From Candidatus Brocadia sp. (lineage in GTDB: Bacteria; Planctomycetota; Brocadiia; Brocadiales; Brocadiaceae), in contig JABWAQ010000026.1 of assembly GCA_013360945.1 (NCBI GenBank), positions 1 through 37,320 of the forward strand: DNA of 37,320 nt, read 5' to 3'. Shown in pieces: positions 22,273 through 31,119 of this stretch. Below the pieces are notes generated by a model, which did not search any database, was not told the DNA's origin, and was given only the letters and a program-made list of their open reading frames with translations. A program made the position numbers and the translations under genes. Every line of letters begins with the position of its first letter. The stretch's first letter is position 1.

Positions 22273-24105
22273 ATGAAAATAGGATTTCTTAAAAGGGGAT
22301 TCATTATTATTTTTTTAATTTTATTCTTATTTCAACTGAAAACCTTTGGACAGACTTCTCCATTTGAATTAAATGTTACACTTTTAAAGGAGCGTGTTCC
22401 GGCCGGCGACCTCGTACCCGCAACGATTACCATCAAAATTGCCCCCAAACATTACGTTTATAAGGATCAGATTAAGGTAGAAAGCGCTGATCCTTCACGA
22501 TTCACCGTAACTTCTACAGAGCTTCCCGCAGGAAAGATTAAATATGATCAATTCCTGGAAAAAGAGGTAGAAAATTACGAAGGGGAGGTTGAGGTAAAGT
22601 CGTTCGTTCAGGTATCAAAGGACACCCCCGCCGGTTCTTATAATATAAAGCTCAAGGTGCATTATCAGGGGTGTTCGGATAAAATCTGCTTTATCCCTAA
22701 GGTCGAGGAGTTTGTATTGCCTGTACAGGTGGATGCCATCGATTGGAAAGCGTCGGTATCACACGCAGAAGAAAAATCTCCAAAACCTGTTTCGAAACCT
22801 GAGAAAAAGGCCGAGGTTAGTGGTTTTCAAAAAACTATTGAAACCCGGGGGATTTTTGTATCTCTGGTCCTTATCTTTTTGGCAGGTGTGGGCCTCAGTT
22901 TTACCCCGTGTGTGTACCCCATGATACCTATCACCGTGGCTGTGATCGGTGGCCAGGCAGCTGGCGGTCAGACAGCGGCCAGAAGGCCAATGACGGCCTT
23001 CTTCCTTTCGTTGATTTATGTCCTGGGTATGTCCAGCGTGTATGCCACCATGGGTGTGGCTGCTGCCTCTACCGGGGCATTGTTTGGTTCGGCCTTGCAG
23101 AGTCCGTGGGTCATAGGCTTTGTAGTAGCAGTTTTTGTCGGGCTTGCCATGAGTATGTTTGGGGTATATTACCTGCGGGTCCCATCATTTATCTCAGATC
23201 GACTGGGGACAAAGACGGGGAAGGGTTTTATCGGGGTCTTTGTCATGGGACTGGTATCAGGAATTGTGGCGTCACCATGTGTTGGTCCTGCACTTGCCAG
23301 CTTATTAGTCTATATAGCCAGCACGGGGAATAAATTCCTGGGATTCTGGATGCTCTTTGTCTTTGCCTGGGGACTGGGCGTACTTCTGATTGTGTTGGGA
23401 ACCTTTTCCGGCGCTATAAAGGCCCTCCCGAAATCAGGGGGCTGGATGGAGACGGTGGAGAGAATATTCGGATTTCTTTTGATCGGCGCTGCACTGTATT
23501 ACTTAAGATTCATTGTCTCCGAAGGTGTCTTTGTCATCATCCTGGGACTATTCCTGATTGTTACCGGCGTATTTTCAGGAGGTTTTGATCTGCTGACTCA
23601 TAGGAGCACTACCTTTCAACGAAGCAAGAAGACATTTGGGCTTATAGCCTTTATCTTCGGAGCGTACTTTCTTGTGGGACATCTCATGATCAAGGGGTTT
23701 ATTTTGCCACCCTTCCCGACTACAACAGATGTCCGGTCTGTAGTAGCAAAAGAAAAGATCGATTGGATATTGGATGAAGAAGAAGGATTAAGGCAGGCAA
23801 GGGAAAGGGACAAGCTGGCGATCATCGATTTTTCGGCAGAGTGGTGTGCGGCATGTAAGGAACTGGATAAGTTTACGTATACCGACGCGGAGGTTATTCG
23901 TGAATCACGAAGATTTGTAAATATCAAGATTGACAGCACCAAAAGCGACGACCCAAAGATCAAACAGCTCTGGGAGAAGTATAATGTGGTTGGTTTGCCT
24001 ACGATCGTGTTTATCGACAAAGATGCAACCGTACTCCGGGACAAAACTATTACGGGTTTTGTCAATGCCAGGGAGTATCTCCGTATTTTAAGAAGTTTGG
24101 AGTAA
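22273..24105 (+). CDS. dsbD: Thiol:disulfide interchange protein DsbD
   Basis: The 610-residue inner-membrane protein carries reducing equivalents from cytoplasmic thioredoxin to the periplasm. A signal peptide is followed by an N-terminal immunoglobulin-like domain with its Cys pair (YQGCSDKICFIP, about 135-145). The eight-helix core includes FTPCVYPMIPI and ASPCVGPAL, whose Cys residues are the membrane redox pair. The C-terminal thioredoxin domain has WCAACKELDKFTY (about 524-536) and cis-Pro GLPTIVF. All three redox pairs are present, so the protein looks complete. AAGGAGGATATAGC precedes the ATG. DsbD supports cytochrome c maturation, which fits the multiheme cytochrome load of this genome. 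The 294-base gap after it holds no gene that I can see. Confidence 0.95.
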   Translation: MKIGFLKRGFIIIFLILFLFQLKTFGQTSPFELNVTLLKERVPAGDLVPATITIKIAPKHYVYKDQIKVESADPSRFTVTSTELPAGKIKYDQFLEKEVENYEGEVEVKSFVQVSKDTPAGSYNIKLKVHYQGCSDKICFIPKVEEFVLPVQVDAIDWKASVSHAEEKSPKPVSKPEKKAEVSGFQKTIETRGIFVSLVLIFLAGVGLSFTPCVYPMIPITVAVIGGQAAGGQTAARRPMTAFFLSLIYVLGMSSVYATMGVAAASTGALFGSALQSPWVIGFVVAVFVGLAMSMFGVYYLRVPSFISDRLGTKTGKGFIGVFVMGLVSGIVASPCVGPALASLLVYIASTGNKFLGFWMLFVFAWGLGVLLIVLGTFSGAIKALPKSGGWMETVERIFGFLLIGAALYYLRFIVSEGVFVIILGLFLIVTGVFSGGFDLLTHRSTTFQRSKKTFGLIAFIFGAYFLVGHLMIKGFILPPFPTTTDVRSVVAKEKIDWILDEEEGLRQARERDKLAIIDFSAEWCAACKELDKFTYTDAEVIRESRRFVNIKIDSTKSDDPKIKQLWEKYNVVGLPTIVFIDKDATVLRDKTITGFVNAREYLRILRSLE

Positions 24106-24399
24106 TATTACGAAATAAGGAATTATGGAGTCAACTACAGAAGGAAGTATTCTCACATGACGTAATACGGTAGATGCATTTTCTATTAAAGGTTATTGAG
24201 TTTTTTCCGAAAATACTAGGGTACAATTTTTATGGGATACCGATCGCAACATTTCCATAAAGACTACTATCTTTTGGAGAGAATTTAATAACCTTTTTCA
24301 TGTTTTATTAGGAATAAACCTTGATTATTGTTTGAGACCGTTATATCATACATCTTTTTAAAAATCATACATTAAAGGTGTTGTATTGGGAAATCTTTC

Positions 24400-25182
24400 A
24401 TGAACTGGGTACTTGCGCCGTTTAAATTCCTTGGTGGTATCACTCACAGTTTTATAAGAGAACTGGGGAGGATGGGATGCTTTTTTGCTGAATCATTATT
24501 CTGGATGGTGTTCCCTCCGTACCTGATTCAAAGAATTATCAGGCGGATTCACTTCATTGGTGTAAAGACCACTTCGGTCATTGTTCTGACAGGTTCGTTC
24601 ACGGGGATGGTCATGGCACTCCAGGTTTATTACGTTTTAGTCAAATTTGGCGCCGAAGCCAGCCTGGGTCCCGTGGTAGCCTTATCATTGATAAGGGAAC
24701 TCGGGCCGGTTCTTTCTGCAATGATGGTTATCGGATGCGCCGGTTCTGCATTAACGGCAGAGATTGGTATTATGAGAATCACCGAACAAATCGATGCCCT
24801 TGATGCCATGGCGTTAAACCCATATCAGTATTTGATTATTCCCAGTCTATTAGCTGGCGTAATATCGCTTCCCCTTTTAAATGCCATCTTTGTTGTTGTT
24901 GGTGTTTTTGGGGGATATGCAGTAGGCGTAGGGCTCATGGGCATATCCGGCGGAACTTATTTTGGCGGGATCAGGGATTTTGTTGAAGCCAAGGATATCC
25001 TCGAAGGTTTATACAAATCCTTAAGTTTCGGTGTTTTGATAACCTTAATAAGTTGCTACAAAGGATATTATACCGGATACGGGGCGGAAGGTGTCAGCAA
25101 GGCAACCACTCGGGCGGTGGTGCTTTCATCGGTTACTATTTTGGTATGGGATTATTTCATGACGTCTATATTGGTAACTTAA
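24400..25182 (+). CDS. mlaE: Phospholipid ABC transporter permease MlaE
   Basis: This is the 260-residue inner-membrane permease of the MCE-linked phospholipid transporter. It has the MlaE-family segments FTGMVMALQVYYVL, LIRELGPVLSAMMVIGCAGSALTAEIG and MRITEQIDALDAMALNP, the last being the coupling region that contacts the ATPase. Five to six membrane helices are visible. It is the first gene of a same-strand set E-F-D-C-A with gaps of 9, 33, minus 4 and 44 bases, clearly one operon. The ATG at 24400 has no strong ribosome-binding site; the 294-base upstream gap should hold the promoter, but no near-consensus pair stands out. Confidence 0.95.
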   Translation: MNWVLAPFKFLGGITHSFIRELGRMGCFFAESLFWMVFPPYLIQRIIRRIHFIGVKTTSVIVLTGSFTGMVMALQVYYVLVKFGAEASLGPVVALSLIRELGPVLSAMMVIGCAGSALTAEIGIMRITEQIDALDAMALNPYQYLIIPSLLAGVISLPLLNAIFVVVGVFGGYAVGVGLMGISGGTYFGGIRDFVEAKDILEGLYKSLSFGVLITLISCYKGYYTGYGAEGVSKATTRAVVLSSVTILVWDYFMTSILVT

Positions 25183-25191
25183 TGGGTATCC

Positions 25192-25938
25192 ATGATTGAA
25201 GTAGTCGACTTACATAAAAGTTTCAGGCACTTTGAGGTGCTTAAGGGCATTAACTTAAAGGTAGAAGAAGGGAAAACCCTGGCCTTGATTGGAGGTAGCG
25301 GTAAGGGAAAATCAGTATTGATCAAGATTATCATAGGTCTGATAAAGCCTGATCGGGGCAAGGTATTAATAGATAATCAGGATATCGGACGGGTTAGGGG
25401 CAAGGCGCTGAAGCGATTAAAAGAGCGATGCGGTATTGTTTTTCAGGGAGGCGCACTTTTTGATTCTCTTACCGTATTTGAAAATATTGCGTTTCCCCTC
25501 AGAGAAAAGACCAGGATGAAGGCTTCTCAAATCCGCGAGACGGTTTTGAAGGAATTAGCCAGAGTGAGGCTCTCTGGCGCTGAGAATAAATATCCGGCAG
25601 AGATAAGCGGTGGTATGAAAAAACGTGTTGCACTTGCACGGTGTCTTGTTATGAACCCTGAAATCGTCCTTTTTGATGAACCGACAACCGGTCTCGATCC
25701 ATTAACAGGCAAAGCAATACATAAATTGATTAGAGAGTGTCAGAAGAGCCTTAATTTTACTGCAATCATAGTTACCCATGAAATTCCAGCAATTTTTTCT
25801 ATGGTGGACCGTGTTGCCATGTTATATGAGGGAAAAATCGTTGCCGAAGGCGCACCAAAAGAGATTGAGACCTCTAAGGATCCCGTGATTCATCAGTTTA
25901 TTCATGGAGAACTGGAAGGCCCAATTACCATAACATAG
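25192..25938 (+). CDS. mlaF: Phospholipid ABC transporter ATP-binding protein MlaF
   Basis: This is the 248-residue cytoplasmic ATPase of the Mla complex. Walker A is GGSGKGKS (about 35-42), the Q-loop is GIVFQGGALFDSLTV, the ABC signature is SGGMKKRVALARC, and Walker B is IVLFDEPTTGLDP, followed by a switch His in VTHEI. The Met-Lys-Lys after SGG is typical of MlaF/Ttg2A proteins. It starts 9 bases after the mlaE stop, without its own clear ribosome-binding site, so translational coupling is likely. Confidence 0.95.
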   Translation: MIEVVDLHKSFRHFEVLKGINLKVEEGKTLALIGGSGKGKSVLIKIIIGLIKPDRGKVLIDNQDIGRVRGKALKRLKERCGIVFQGGALFDSLTVFENIAFPLREKTRMKASQIRETVLKELARVRLSGAENKYPAEISGGMKKRVALARCLVMNPEIVLFDEPTTGLDPLTGKAIHKLIRECQKSLNFTAIIVTHEIPAIFSMVDRVAMLYEGKIVAEGAPKEIETSKDPVIHQFIHGELEGPITIT

Positions 25939-25971
25939 CTATGTTCCAAAATATTCTGAGAGGTAACAAAT

Positions 25972-26418
25972 ATGAAAAAATTTGATGTTGAAATTGCCGT
26001 CGGTATCTTTGTCTTTTGTGGCATACTTTGCCTGGGTTATATCTCAGTAAAGCTGGGAAAAATTAATTTGATAGGTGATCATTATTACCCGGTAAATGCC
26101 GTCTTTAGCACAGTAAAAGGACTTAAAAAAGATACCGTTGTGGAAATAGCAGGAGTGGAAGTGGGTAAGGTTGCTGACATCAAGCTCATCGATTATGAGG
26201 CAGTGGTCACCTTGAGGATTCGAAACGATATAGAACTCCAGGAAGACGCTATCGCATCTATCCGTACCAAGGGACTCATGGGAGAAAAGTATGTAGAAAT
26301 CATGCCTGGAGGATCAGATGAATTGATAAAACCCGGAGGTTCATTGCATGAGACAGAACCTCCGATTGATTTAGAGAAATTGATAGGAAACTTTGTTTTT
26401 GGGAAAGTAAAGGAATGA
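25972..26418 (+). CDS. mlaD: MCE-domain protein MlaD
   Basis: The 148-residue protein has one N-terminal membrane anchor (IAVGIFVFCGILCLGYISV) and a single MCE domain (YYPVNAVFSTVKGLKKDTVVEIAGVEVGKV split across about 36-67, then SIRTKGLMGEKYVEI). MlaD hexamers form the periplasmic lipid channel on the permease. The length fits the short single-MCE type with no long coiled-coil needle. The ribosome-binding site GAGAGGTAA is upstream. Its stop overlaps the start of mlaC by four bases (ATGA). Confidence 0.94.
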   Translation: MKKFDVEIAVGIFVFCGILCLGYISVKLGKINLIGDHYYPVNAVFSTVKGLKKDTVVEIAGVEVGKVADIKLIDYEAVVTLRIRNDIELQEDAIASIRTKGLMGEKYVEIMPGGSDELIKPGGSLHETEPPIDLEKLIGNFVFGKVKE

Positions 26419-27038
26419 GACATAAAAAAACGCTATTTGCAATAAGTATCGGTATAATTTCGTTGACATTTATGCCTGCTTTTCTATGGGCGGCAGAGGA
26501 GCCGGGAAAACTTGTCATGAAGACTATCGACAGTGGTTTGGCCGTTTTGAAAGAACCTTCCCTGAATGGGCCTGAAAAGGCTCAAGAACGACAGCAAAGA
26601 TTATGGGAAGAGATATCCCCCATATTTAATTTCGAAGAGATGTCTAAAAGAGCGCTTAGCCAGCATTGGAAAAAACGGACATCCGAGGAAAAAAAAGAGT
26701 TTGTGGAATTATTTACCAATATCATTAAAGACGCCTATATAGGGAAAACGGATACGTATTCTGGCGAAAAGATTCTTTTTCTCAGGGAAAAACAAGACAA
26801 CAAATACGCAACAGTACAAACAAAAATTATCTTAAATACAGGAACTGAAGTATTGGTCGATTATCGCATGCTCAACAATAGTGGGAAATGGATGATTTAC
26901 GATGTGATTATTGAAGGGGTAAGTCTAGTCAATAATTACCGTAGCCAATTTAATAATATCTTGCTTAAATCTTCATATGAAGAACTGGTTCAAAAAATGA
27001 AAGAGAAAAAAGGTAAAGAGGAAGCATCAAAGAAGTAA
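26415..27038 (+). CDS. mlaC: Periplasmic phospholipid-binding protein MlaC
   Basis: The 207-residue MlaC/Ttg2D-family protein ferries phospholipid between MlaD at the inner membrane and MlaA at the outer membrane. A signal peptide (TLFAISIGIISLTFMPAFLWAAEE) is followed by the family pattern ISPIFNFEEMSKRALSQHW..RTSEEKKEFVELFTNI and the VDYRM...GKWMIYDVIIEGVSLVNNYR segments. The C-terminus is Lys-rich (MKEKKGKEEASKK). The ATG overlaps the mlaD stop, showing tight coupling. Confidence 0.94.
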   Translation: MRHKKTLFAISIGIISLTFMPAFLWAAEEPGKLVMKTIDSGLAVLKEPSLNGPEKAQERQQRLWEEISPIFNFEEMSKRALSQHWKKRTSEEKKEFVELFTNIIKDAYIGKTDTYSGEKILFLREKQDNKYATVQTKIILNTGTEVLVDYRMLNNSGKWMIYDVIIEGVSLVNNYRSQFNNILLKSSYEELVQKMKEKKGKEEASKK

Positions 27039-27082
27039 ATAAATGTCCTTTTAAAACACAAGATGCCTATGGTGGATAGACA

Positions 27083-28075
27083 ATGAAAAAAAGCATATCT
27101 TTGACGTTCTGTTTTGTTCTGGTAATTTTTTTCTCAATGACAAATTCATGGGCTGGGGGCTTGCCGGTGCCACTTCCCGAAGTGCCTCCAAACGAAACGG
27201 TGAGTGATGATGGTTCTCATACGGATACGACAAATAAAAACGCAGCGGCAGAACAGATTGAGCCAAAACCAGCCGTGTCCGAAACACATCCTGTTAAAGA
27301 TCAGGCATCTGAGTTGCCACGTAATGAGATATCAATCGGTGGTGAGGTTTCTGATAAGGATGCAGTAAACGAAAGTGAGGAAGTAGAACAGAATGAGCCG
27401 GAGCAAGCTGAGATGGAGCCGGAAATTCCTCTCATAAAAGACTCGTTTCCATCCTTTAACAGGGCTATGTTTGCCTTTAATGACAAGGCTTTTCATTATT
27501 TTTTTAAACCGATATATACCGGATACAATTCAATGGTGCCTGAAAAGGCACGGGTGAGTGTCAGAAATTTTTACACAAATATTAAAATGCCTATCCGTTT
27601 TTTCAATTGTCTCTTCCAGGCTGAATTCGAAGGTGCTGGTACGGAGATGCTGCGTTTTGTTGTTAACAGTACCATAGGGGTAGCAGGATTCCTCGATCCT
27701 GCAAAATCAAAATTTCATATAGAAAAACAAGATAGGGACTTCGGTCAGACACTTGGTAAATACAAAATGGAACCTGGGACTTACATCGTGTGGCCTTTTA
27801 TTGGACCTTCAAATAAGCGTGATACTATTGGGCTCTTGGGTGACGCAGCGCTAAATCCGTTAACCTGGGTTTCGTATTTTTTCCTCACGCCGATAGAGAG
27901 CATGGGAAATTATACGTATGATACTGTCAACGATGCCTCTATTGATAAAGGAAATACGTATGAGAGTATAACAAAACCAGCCATTGACCCATATATTGCG
28001 ATTCAGGATGCTTATACACAAAACAGAATGAAGAAGATCAAAGGAATCTCTGGATCCAACGAAACGATTGAATAA
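27083..28075 (+). CDS. mlaA: MlaA/VacJ-family outer-membrane protein with acidic N-terminal extension
   Basis: The 330-residue protein takes phospholipid from the outer leaflet of the outer membrane and passes it to MlaC. The MlaA core starts near residue 120 (FNRAMFAFNDKAFHYFFKP) and includes RFFNCLFQAEF, MLRFVVNSTIGVAGFLDPA, DFGQTLGKYKMEPGTYIVWP and DTVNDAS. Signal peptide: FCFVLVIFFSMTNSWAGG. There is no lipobox Cys, unlike E. coli MlaA. About 95 Glu/Pro/Thr-rich residues separate the signal from the core, probably a disordered tether. It is last in the mla operon, which is unusual since E. coli mlaA is unlinked. Confidence 0.93.
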   Translation: MKKSISLTFCFVLVIFFSMTNSWAGGLPVPLPEVPPNETVSDDGSHTDTTNKNAAAEQIEPKPAVSETHPVKDQASELPRNEISIGGEVSDKDAVNESEEVEQNEPEQAEMEPEIPLIKDSFPSFNRAMFAFNDKAFHYFFKPIYTGYNSMVPEKARVSVRNFYTNIKMPIRFFNCLFQAEFEGAGTEMLRFVVNSTIGVAGFLDPAKSKFHIEKQDRDFGQTLGKYKMEPGTYIVWPFIGPSNKRDTIGLLGDAALNPLTWVSYFFLTPIESMGNYTYDTVNDASIDKGNTYESITKPAIDPYIAIQDAYTQNRMKKIKGISGSNETIE

Positions 28076-28154
28076 AAGTGTATAGGAATTTTCACTTTAT
28101 TTAAGCCGTATTTTGGGTGGCACAGACAAACTTGTTTGTGCGTGTTTACCTTGA

Positions 28155-28796
28155 TCACAAATTGGAATCATGAGCCTTATCCTTACTACCAACTTTACTT
28201 TCTGTACCATTTAAGAGCCTTTTTATATTCGATTTGTGGCGGATAATCAGGAGAGTGGAAATGAATACAGAAAATAGCGTTAAGTATATTCCCTGACCAA
28301 AAGGATCCTTGCCCAGTAATATTAAACAGGTTACTAATGCGATTGAACTGAGCATTGACCCCAACGATATGTAACGGAAAATAGACACTATCAACAGCCA
28401 TACAGCGGCAGAAATAATGAGAGGCAGTGGCGCTAACCATAGAAATACGCCGCATCCGGTTGCTACGGCCTTTCCTCCCTTGAAACCAAGAAAAACAGGG
28501 AATGCATGGCCGCAGATTGCACCGGCCCCGCATAATAGTGATGGTAGCATGTGGCCGTGGCCTGCAAACAATCGATCAAAGATAAAAACAGGTAAAAATC
28601 CTTTGAGCATGTCTAAAATAAATACCAATATGCCATAGTGCCTACCCATGACTCTCGAAACATTTGTTGCCCCCGGGTTACCGCTACCCATGTTTCGAAT
28701 ATCGATACCTTTCACAATCTTAGCGATTAAAAACCCGAAGGAGATACTGCCGATAAAATATGAAATGATTGGACCGATAATATTTTGGATGAGCAC
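28155..28796 (-). CDS. plsY: Acyl-phosphate:glycerol-3-phosphate acyltransferase PlsY
   Basis: The 213-residue inner-membrane enzyme makes 1-acyl-glycerol 3-phosphate, the first step of phospholipid synthesis. Motifs are GSISFGFLIAKI, GSGNPGATNVSRVMG (conserved motif near residue 37), GHAFPVFLGFKGGKAVATG (about 96-114) and the later LG.D.FG region. Several membrane helices are visible. The start is GTG (28796), with AAAGG about 7 bases upstream. It follows the WaaP-type kinase gene by 40 bases and is probably co-transcribed with it, and it converges with the mla operon, placing lipid synthesis and lipid transport side by side. Confidence 0.95.
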   Translation of the reverse strand: MLIQNIIGPIISYFIGSISFGFLIAKIVKGIDIRNMGSGNPGATNVSRVMGRHYGILVFILDMLKGFLPVFIFDRLFAGHGHMLPSLLCGAGAICGHAFPVFLGFKGGKAVATGCGVFLWLAPLPLIISAAVWLLIVSIFRYISLGSMLSSIALVTCLILLGKDPFGQGIYLTLFSVFISTLLIIRHKSNIKRLLNGTESKVGSKDKAHDSNL

Positions 28797-28836
28797 AAGT
28801 AACCTTTCTTGCTGCGAAAATGTATGGGATTCTTCT

Positions 28837-29733
28837 TCAAGAAAGACCTAACACACGCCACCAAAGTTTATGCATGGCGTGTTGAGAACGGTATTGGCGG
28901 ACATACATTTTCCAATTTTTATCAAGCGGATTGCCATATAACAGATAAGATTTAAAAAACCTGATCCTGTCCGCCCTGGAAATCAAACTTATTTTTTTTT
29001 GAGATGTGGTTGCTGCGCCTGACAGCCATCGTAACTTCTCAATGGAGCGGTCAAGGCGTAACAGATTCTTAATTCTTAGATCAATGCTTAGTTTGTTCAG
29101 GATGACTGATTTATCCAGATCTATTATATACGCATTAAATTCACCGTTTGAATTCCTTTTCAAGAGTATATTTTTTAGATGTAAATCTGCGTGGAATATG
29201 CCCGCATCGTGCATATTCCTTATTAATCTTACGAGTGAATAAATGATAGACTTCTTAGACTTTTGTATAAAATTCAAGGGAGATTCGTTTAGGAACTGGG
29301 TTGTATCAACTGCACCGGATATCTCCTTCGATATAAAGTCTGCTTTGTAAAATAACCCCCACAGTTTTCTCTTGGTTACAGCAATTGCTTCAGCGGATGG
29401 CACACCTCTCTCGATGGCAACCTCATTTATATGTATTTCGTTTAAAGGTCGGTTTTCATTATAAAAGACCCCACCAAAAAGCCTCCCCAATAAACCACCA
29501 TGTCTATAGTTCCTGATAATAAACCTTTCTGTGCCGTTCTTTGTGCTGGGAATAGACAAATAAGTGCCCCTGCCGAATTTAACGTTAGGATTGTCTTTGT
29601 TTCTATCATGCAAAGATCCTGTATCAAAAACCATGGGTAAAATTATTTCTTTGTATCTATCTTTTACCAGTATGGTCGTATCACCTTTTTTAACCATGGA
29701 AAAAGCGAGTGGTATTTTTGATTTATGCAGCAT
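28837..29733 (-). CDS. Lipopolysaccharide kinase (Kdo/WaaP) family protein
   Basis: The 298-residue protein has a eukaryotic-like kinase fold. The catalytic loop is HADLHLKNILL (about 180-190) and the metal-binding Asp lies in YIIDLDKSVI (about 199-208). The N-lobe segment FIIRNYRHGGLLGRLFGG matches the Kdo kinase/WaaP family, where the nucleotide Lys is in VRKYRHGG-like sequence; here Arg (IRNYRHGG) replaces Lys or Lys is displaced. It probably phosphorylates a core sugar of LPS. Transcription runs to plsY, and a promoter is visible at 29780-29808. The heptosyltransferase-type gene diverges from it, supporting an LPS-core role. The acceptor is not known. Confidence 0.85.
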   Translation of the reverse strand: MLHKSKIPLAFSMVKKGDTTILVKDRYKEIILPMVFDTGSLHDRNKDNPNVKFGRGTYLSIPSTKNGTERFIIRNYRHGGLLGRLFGGVFYNENRPLNEIHINEVAIERGVPSAEAIAVTKRKLWGLFYKADFISKEISGAVDTTQFLNESPLNFIQKSKKSIIYSLVRLIRNMHDAGIFHADLHLKNILLKRNSNGEFNAYIIDLDKSVILNKLSIDLRIKNLLRLDRSIEKLRWLSGAATTSQKKISLISRADRIRFFKSYLLYGNPLDKNWKMYVRQYRSQHAMHKLWWRVLGLS

Positions 29734-29779
29734 AGTTGGTTAAGATTTAAAAAATAAGATTAAGATGATGAATGTGCAA

Positions 29780-29808
29780 ATTATATATGAGAATATAAAT
29801 TAATACAA
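29780..29808 (-). promoter_or_regulatory. Sigma70-type promoter for the WaaP-type kinase and plsY
   Basis: On the minus strand TTGTAT (29808-29803), a 17-base spacer and TATAAT (29785-29780) lie about 45 bases before the start codon. The -10 box is a perfect consensus. Confidence 0.6.
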
Positions 29809-29831
29809 ACGCAAATTAGGTTGGATTGTAG

Positions 29832-29860
29832 TTGAAAAGGGATTTTATAAAGGTTATAGT
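29832..29860 (+). promoter_or_regulatory. Sigma70-type promoter for the glycosyltransferase 9 gene
   Basis: TTGAAA (29832-29837), a 17-base spacer and TATAGT (29855-29860) lie about 40 bases before the start codon. Together with the promoter at 29780-29808 it forms a divergent pair in the 168-base intergenic space. Confidence 0.6.
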
Positions 29861-29901
29861 ATTGTAAGTCTTTAATACAGAATCTGTTAAGGTGTGTTTA
29901 T

Positions 29902-30981
29902 ATGGGAAAACGATTTGATAATCCAAAGAATATCCTGGTTGTGCGGTTAGGCGCCATGGGTGATGTCGTTCATGTTATACCGGCTGTAAAAAATTTGAGA
30001 CTCGAGTTCCCTTCTGCCCATATTGCATGGCTTGTAGAGGATAAACTGGAAGATTTGGTTGAAGGACTTCCGGGAATTGACGAGGTCATTGTTTTTCCAA
30101 GGAAACAATTGCAGGCAAAGCTTAAACATCCACGAAAATATTTTAAGGCATTTTCTGAGATGCGGATGTTTTTAGGAAAGCTAAGGGAAAAAAAATATGA
30201 CATTGCGCTGGATTTTCATGGTAATTTTAAAAGTGGTTTCTTGACTTACCTGAGTAACGCAAGGGTAAGGATTGGCTTTTCCCGGGGACATTGTAAAGAA
30301 TTTAATTTTATTTTTACTAATGTACAGATTACACCACAACAAAAGAAGATGCATAGAATTGATAAATACCTGAATCTTTTGCATGGTTTGGGTATGAAGG
30401 CACACTATCAAAGACCTGTATTTTCAATACCTGATACCGATCGCCATTACATTGACAATTTTGTTCGGCAGGCGCATCTTAATCAAAAATCCATTGCAAT
30501 AATTCATCCGGGGACTAGCCTCTTTGGGAAGTACAAGCGTTGGCCGCCTAAAAACTATGCCCGTCTTGCAGACCGATTGATACAGGAGCTCGGTTACTCG
30601 GTTATTTTTACCTGGGGCGCTCTGGAATATGAAATTGTAGAAGAAATCATTTCTTTCATGCATCATCGGGCTACGATCGCATGCAAGACCTCATCAGTAA
30701 AACAGCTGGTAGCGTTACTACAACATGCACGCCTTTTTATCGGAGGAGATACCGGTCCCACGCATATCGCTTCGGGTATTGGGATTCCCACGATAGCGAT
30801 TTTTGGACCCAAAGATCCAGTTGTTTATGCACCTTACGATGAAAATGCCGTGGTTGTTAAAAAAAATATTCCTTGCAGTCCATGTGAAAAACGAAGATGC
30901 AATCACGTCTTGTGTATCAGTTCCATTGCCCCGGAGGATGTTTTTAATGCCGTACGTAAGTTGAATTATTACTCAGAATGA
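29902..30981 (+). CDS. Glycosyltransferase family 9 (heptosyltransferase-type)
   Basis: The 359-residue cytoplasmic or membrane-associated enzyme resembles WaaC/WaaF, which add heptose to the LPS inner core. The N-terminal motif is ILVVRLGAMGDVVHVIPAV (about 13-31), followed by AHIAWLVEDKLEDLVEGLPG. The C-terminal domain has IAIIHPGTSLFGKYKRWP and GGDTGPTHIASGIGIPTIAIFGPKDP, the ADP-heptose-binding region. A Cys-rich stretch near the end (CSPCEKRRCNHVLC) is common in GT9 proteins. The ribosome-binding site AAGGTG is upstream. The divergent Kdo-kinase-like gene supports a core-LPS role. WaaC versus WaaF versus another donor cannot be settled. Confidence 0.9.
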   Translation: MGKRFDNPKNILVVRLGAMGDVVHVIPAVKNLRLEFPSAHIAWLVEDKLEDLVEGLPGIDEVIVFPRKQLQAKLKHPRKYFKAFSEMRMFLGKLREKKYDIALDFHGNFKSGFLTYLSNARVRIGFSRGHCKEFNFIFTNVQITPQQKKMHRIDKYLNLLHGLGMKAHYQRPVFSIPDTDRHYIDNFVRQAHLNQKSIAIIHPGTSLFGKYKRWPPKNYARLADRLIQELGYSVIFTWGALEYEIVEEIISFMHHRATIACKTSSVKQLVALLQHARLFIGGDTGPTHIASGIGIPTIAIFGPKDPVVYAPYDENAVVVKKNIPCSPCEKRRCNHVLCISSIAPEDVFNAVRKLNYYSE

Positions 30982-31043
30982 ATTCCTGTTATTTTGGAGG
31001 TGTGAAGCGGCTGAAAAATCTCTGCATTAAGTAGAAAAGAAGT

Positions 31044-31072
31044 TTGACTTTTTAAATATCGCCTGCTATCAT
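31044..31072 (+). promoter_or_regulatory. Sigma70-type promoter for the polyprenyl synthase gene
   Basis: TTGACT (31044-31049), a 17-base spacer and TATCAT (31067-31072) lie about 45 bases before the start codon at 31120. Confidence 0.6.
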
Positions 31073-31119
31073 AACCACTCTTTACTATTCTCAAAAATTA
31101 AAAAAGGAGTTTATTAATT

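Noticed and set aside
24106-24399. Promoter for the mla operon
   Set aside because: Several partial boxes occur, but none with both elements and a 16-18 base spacing, so none is called.
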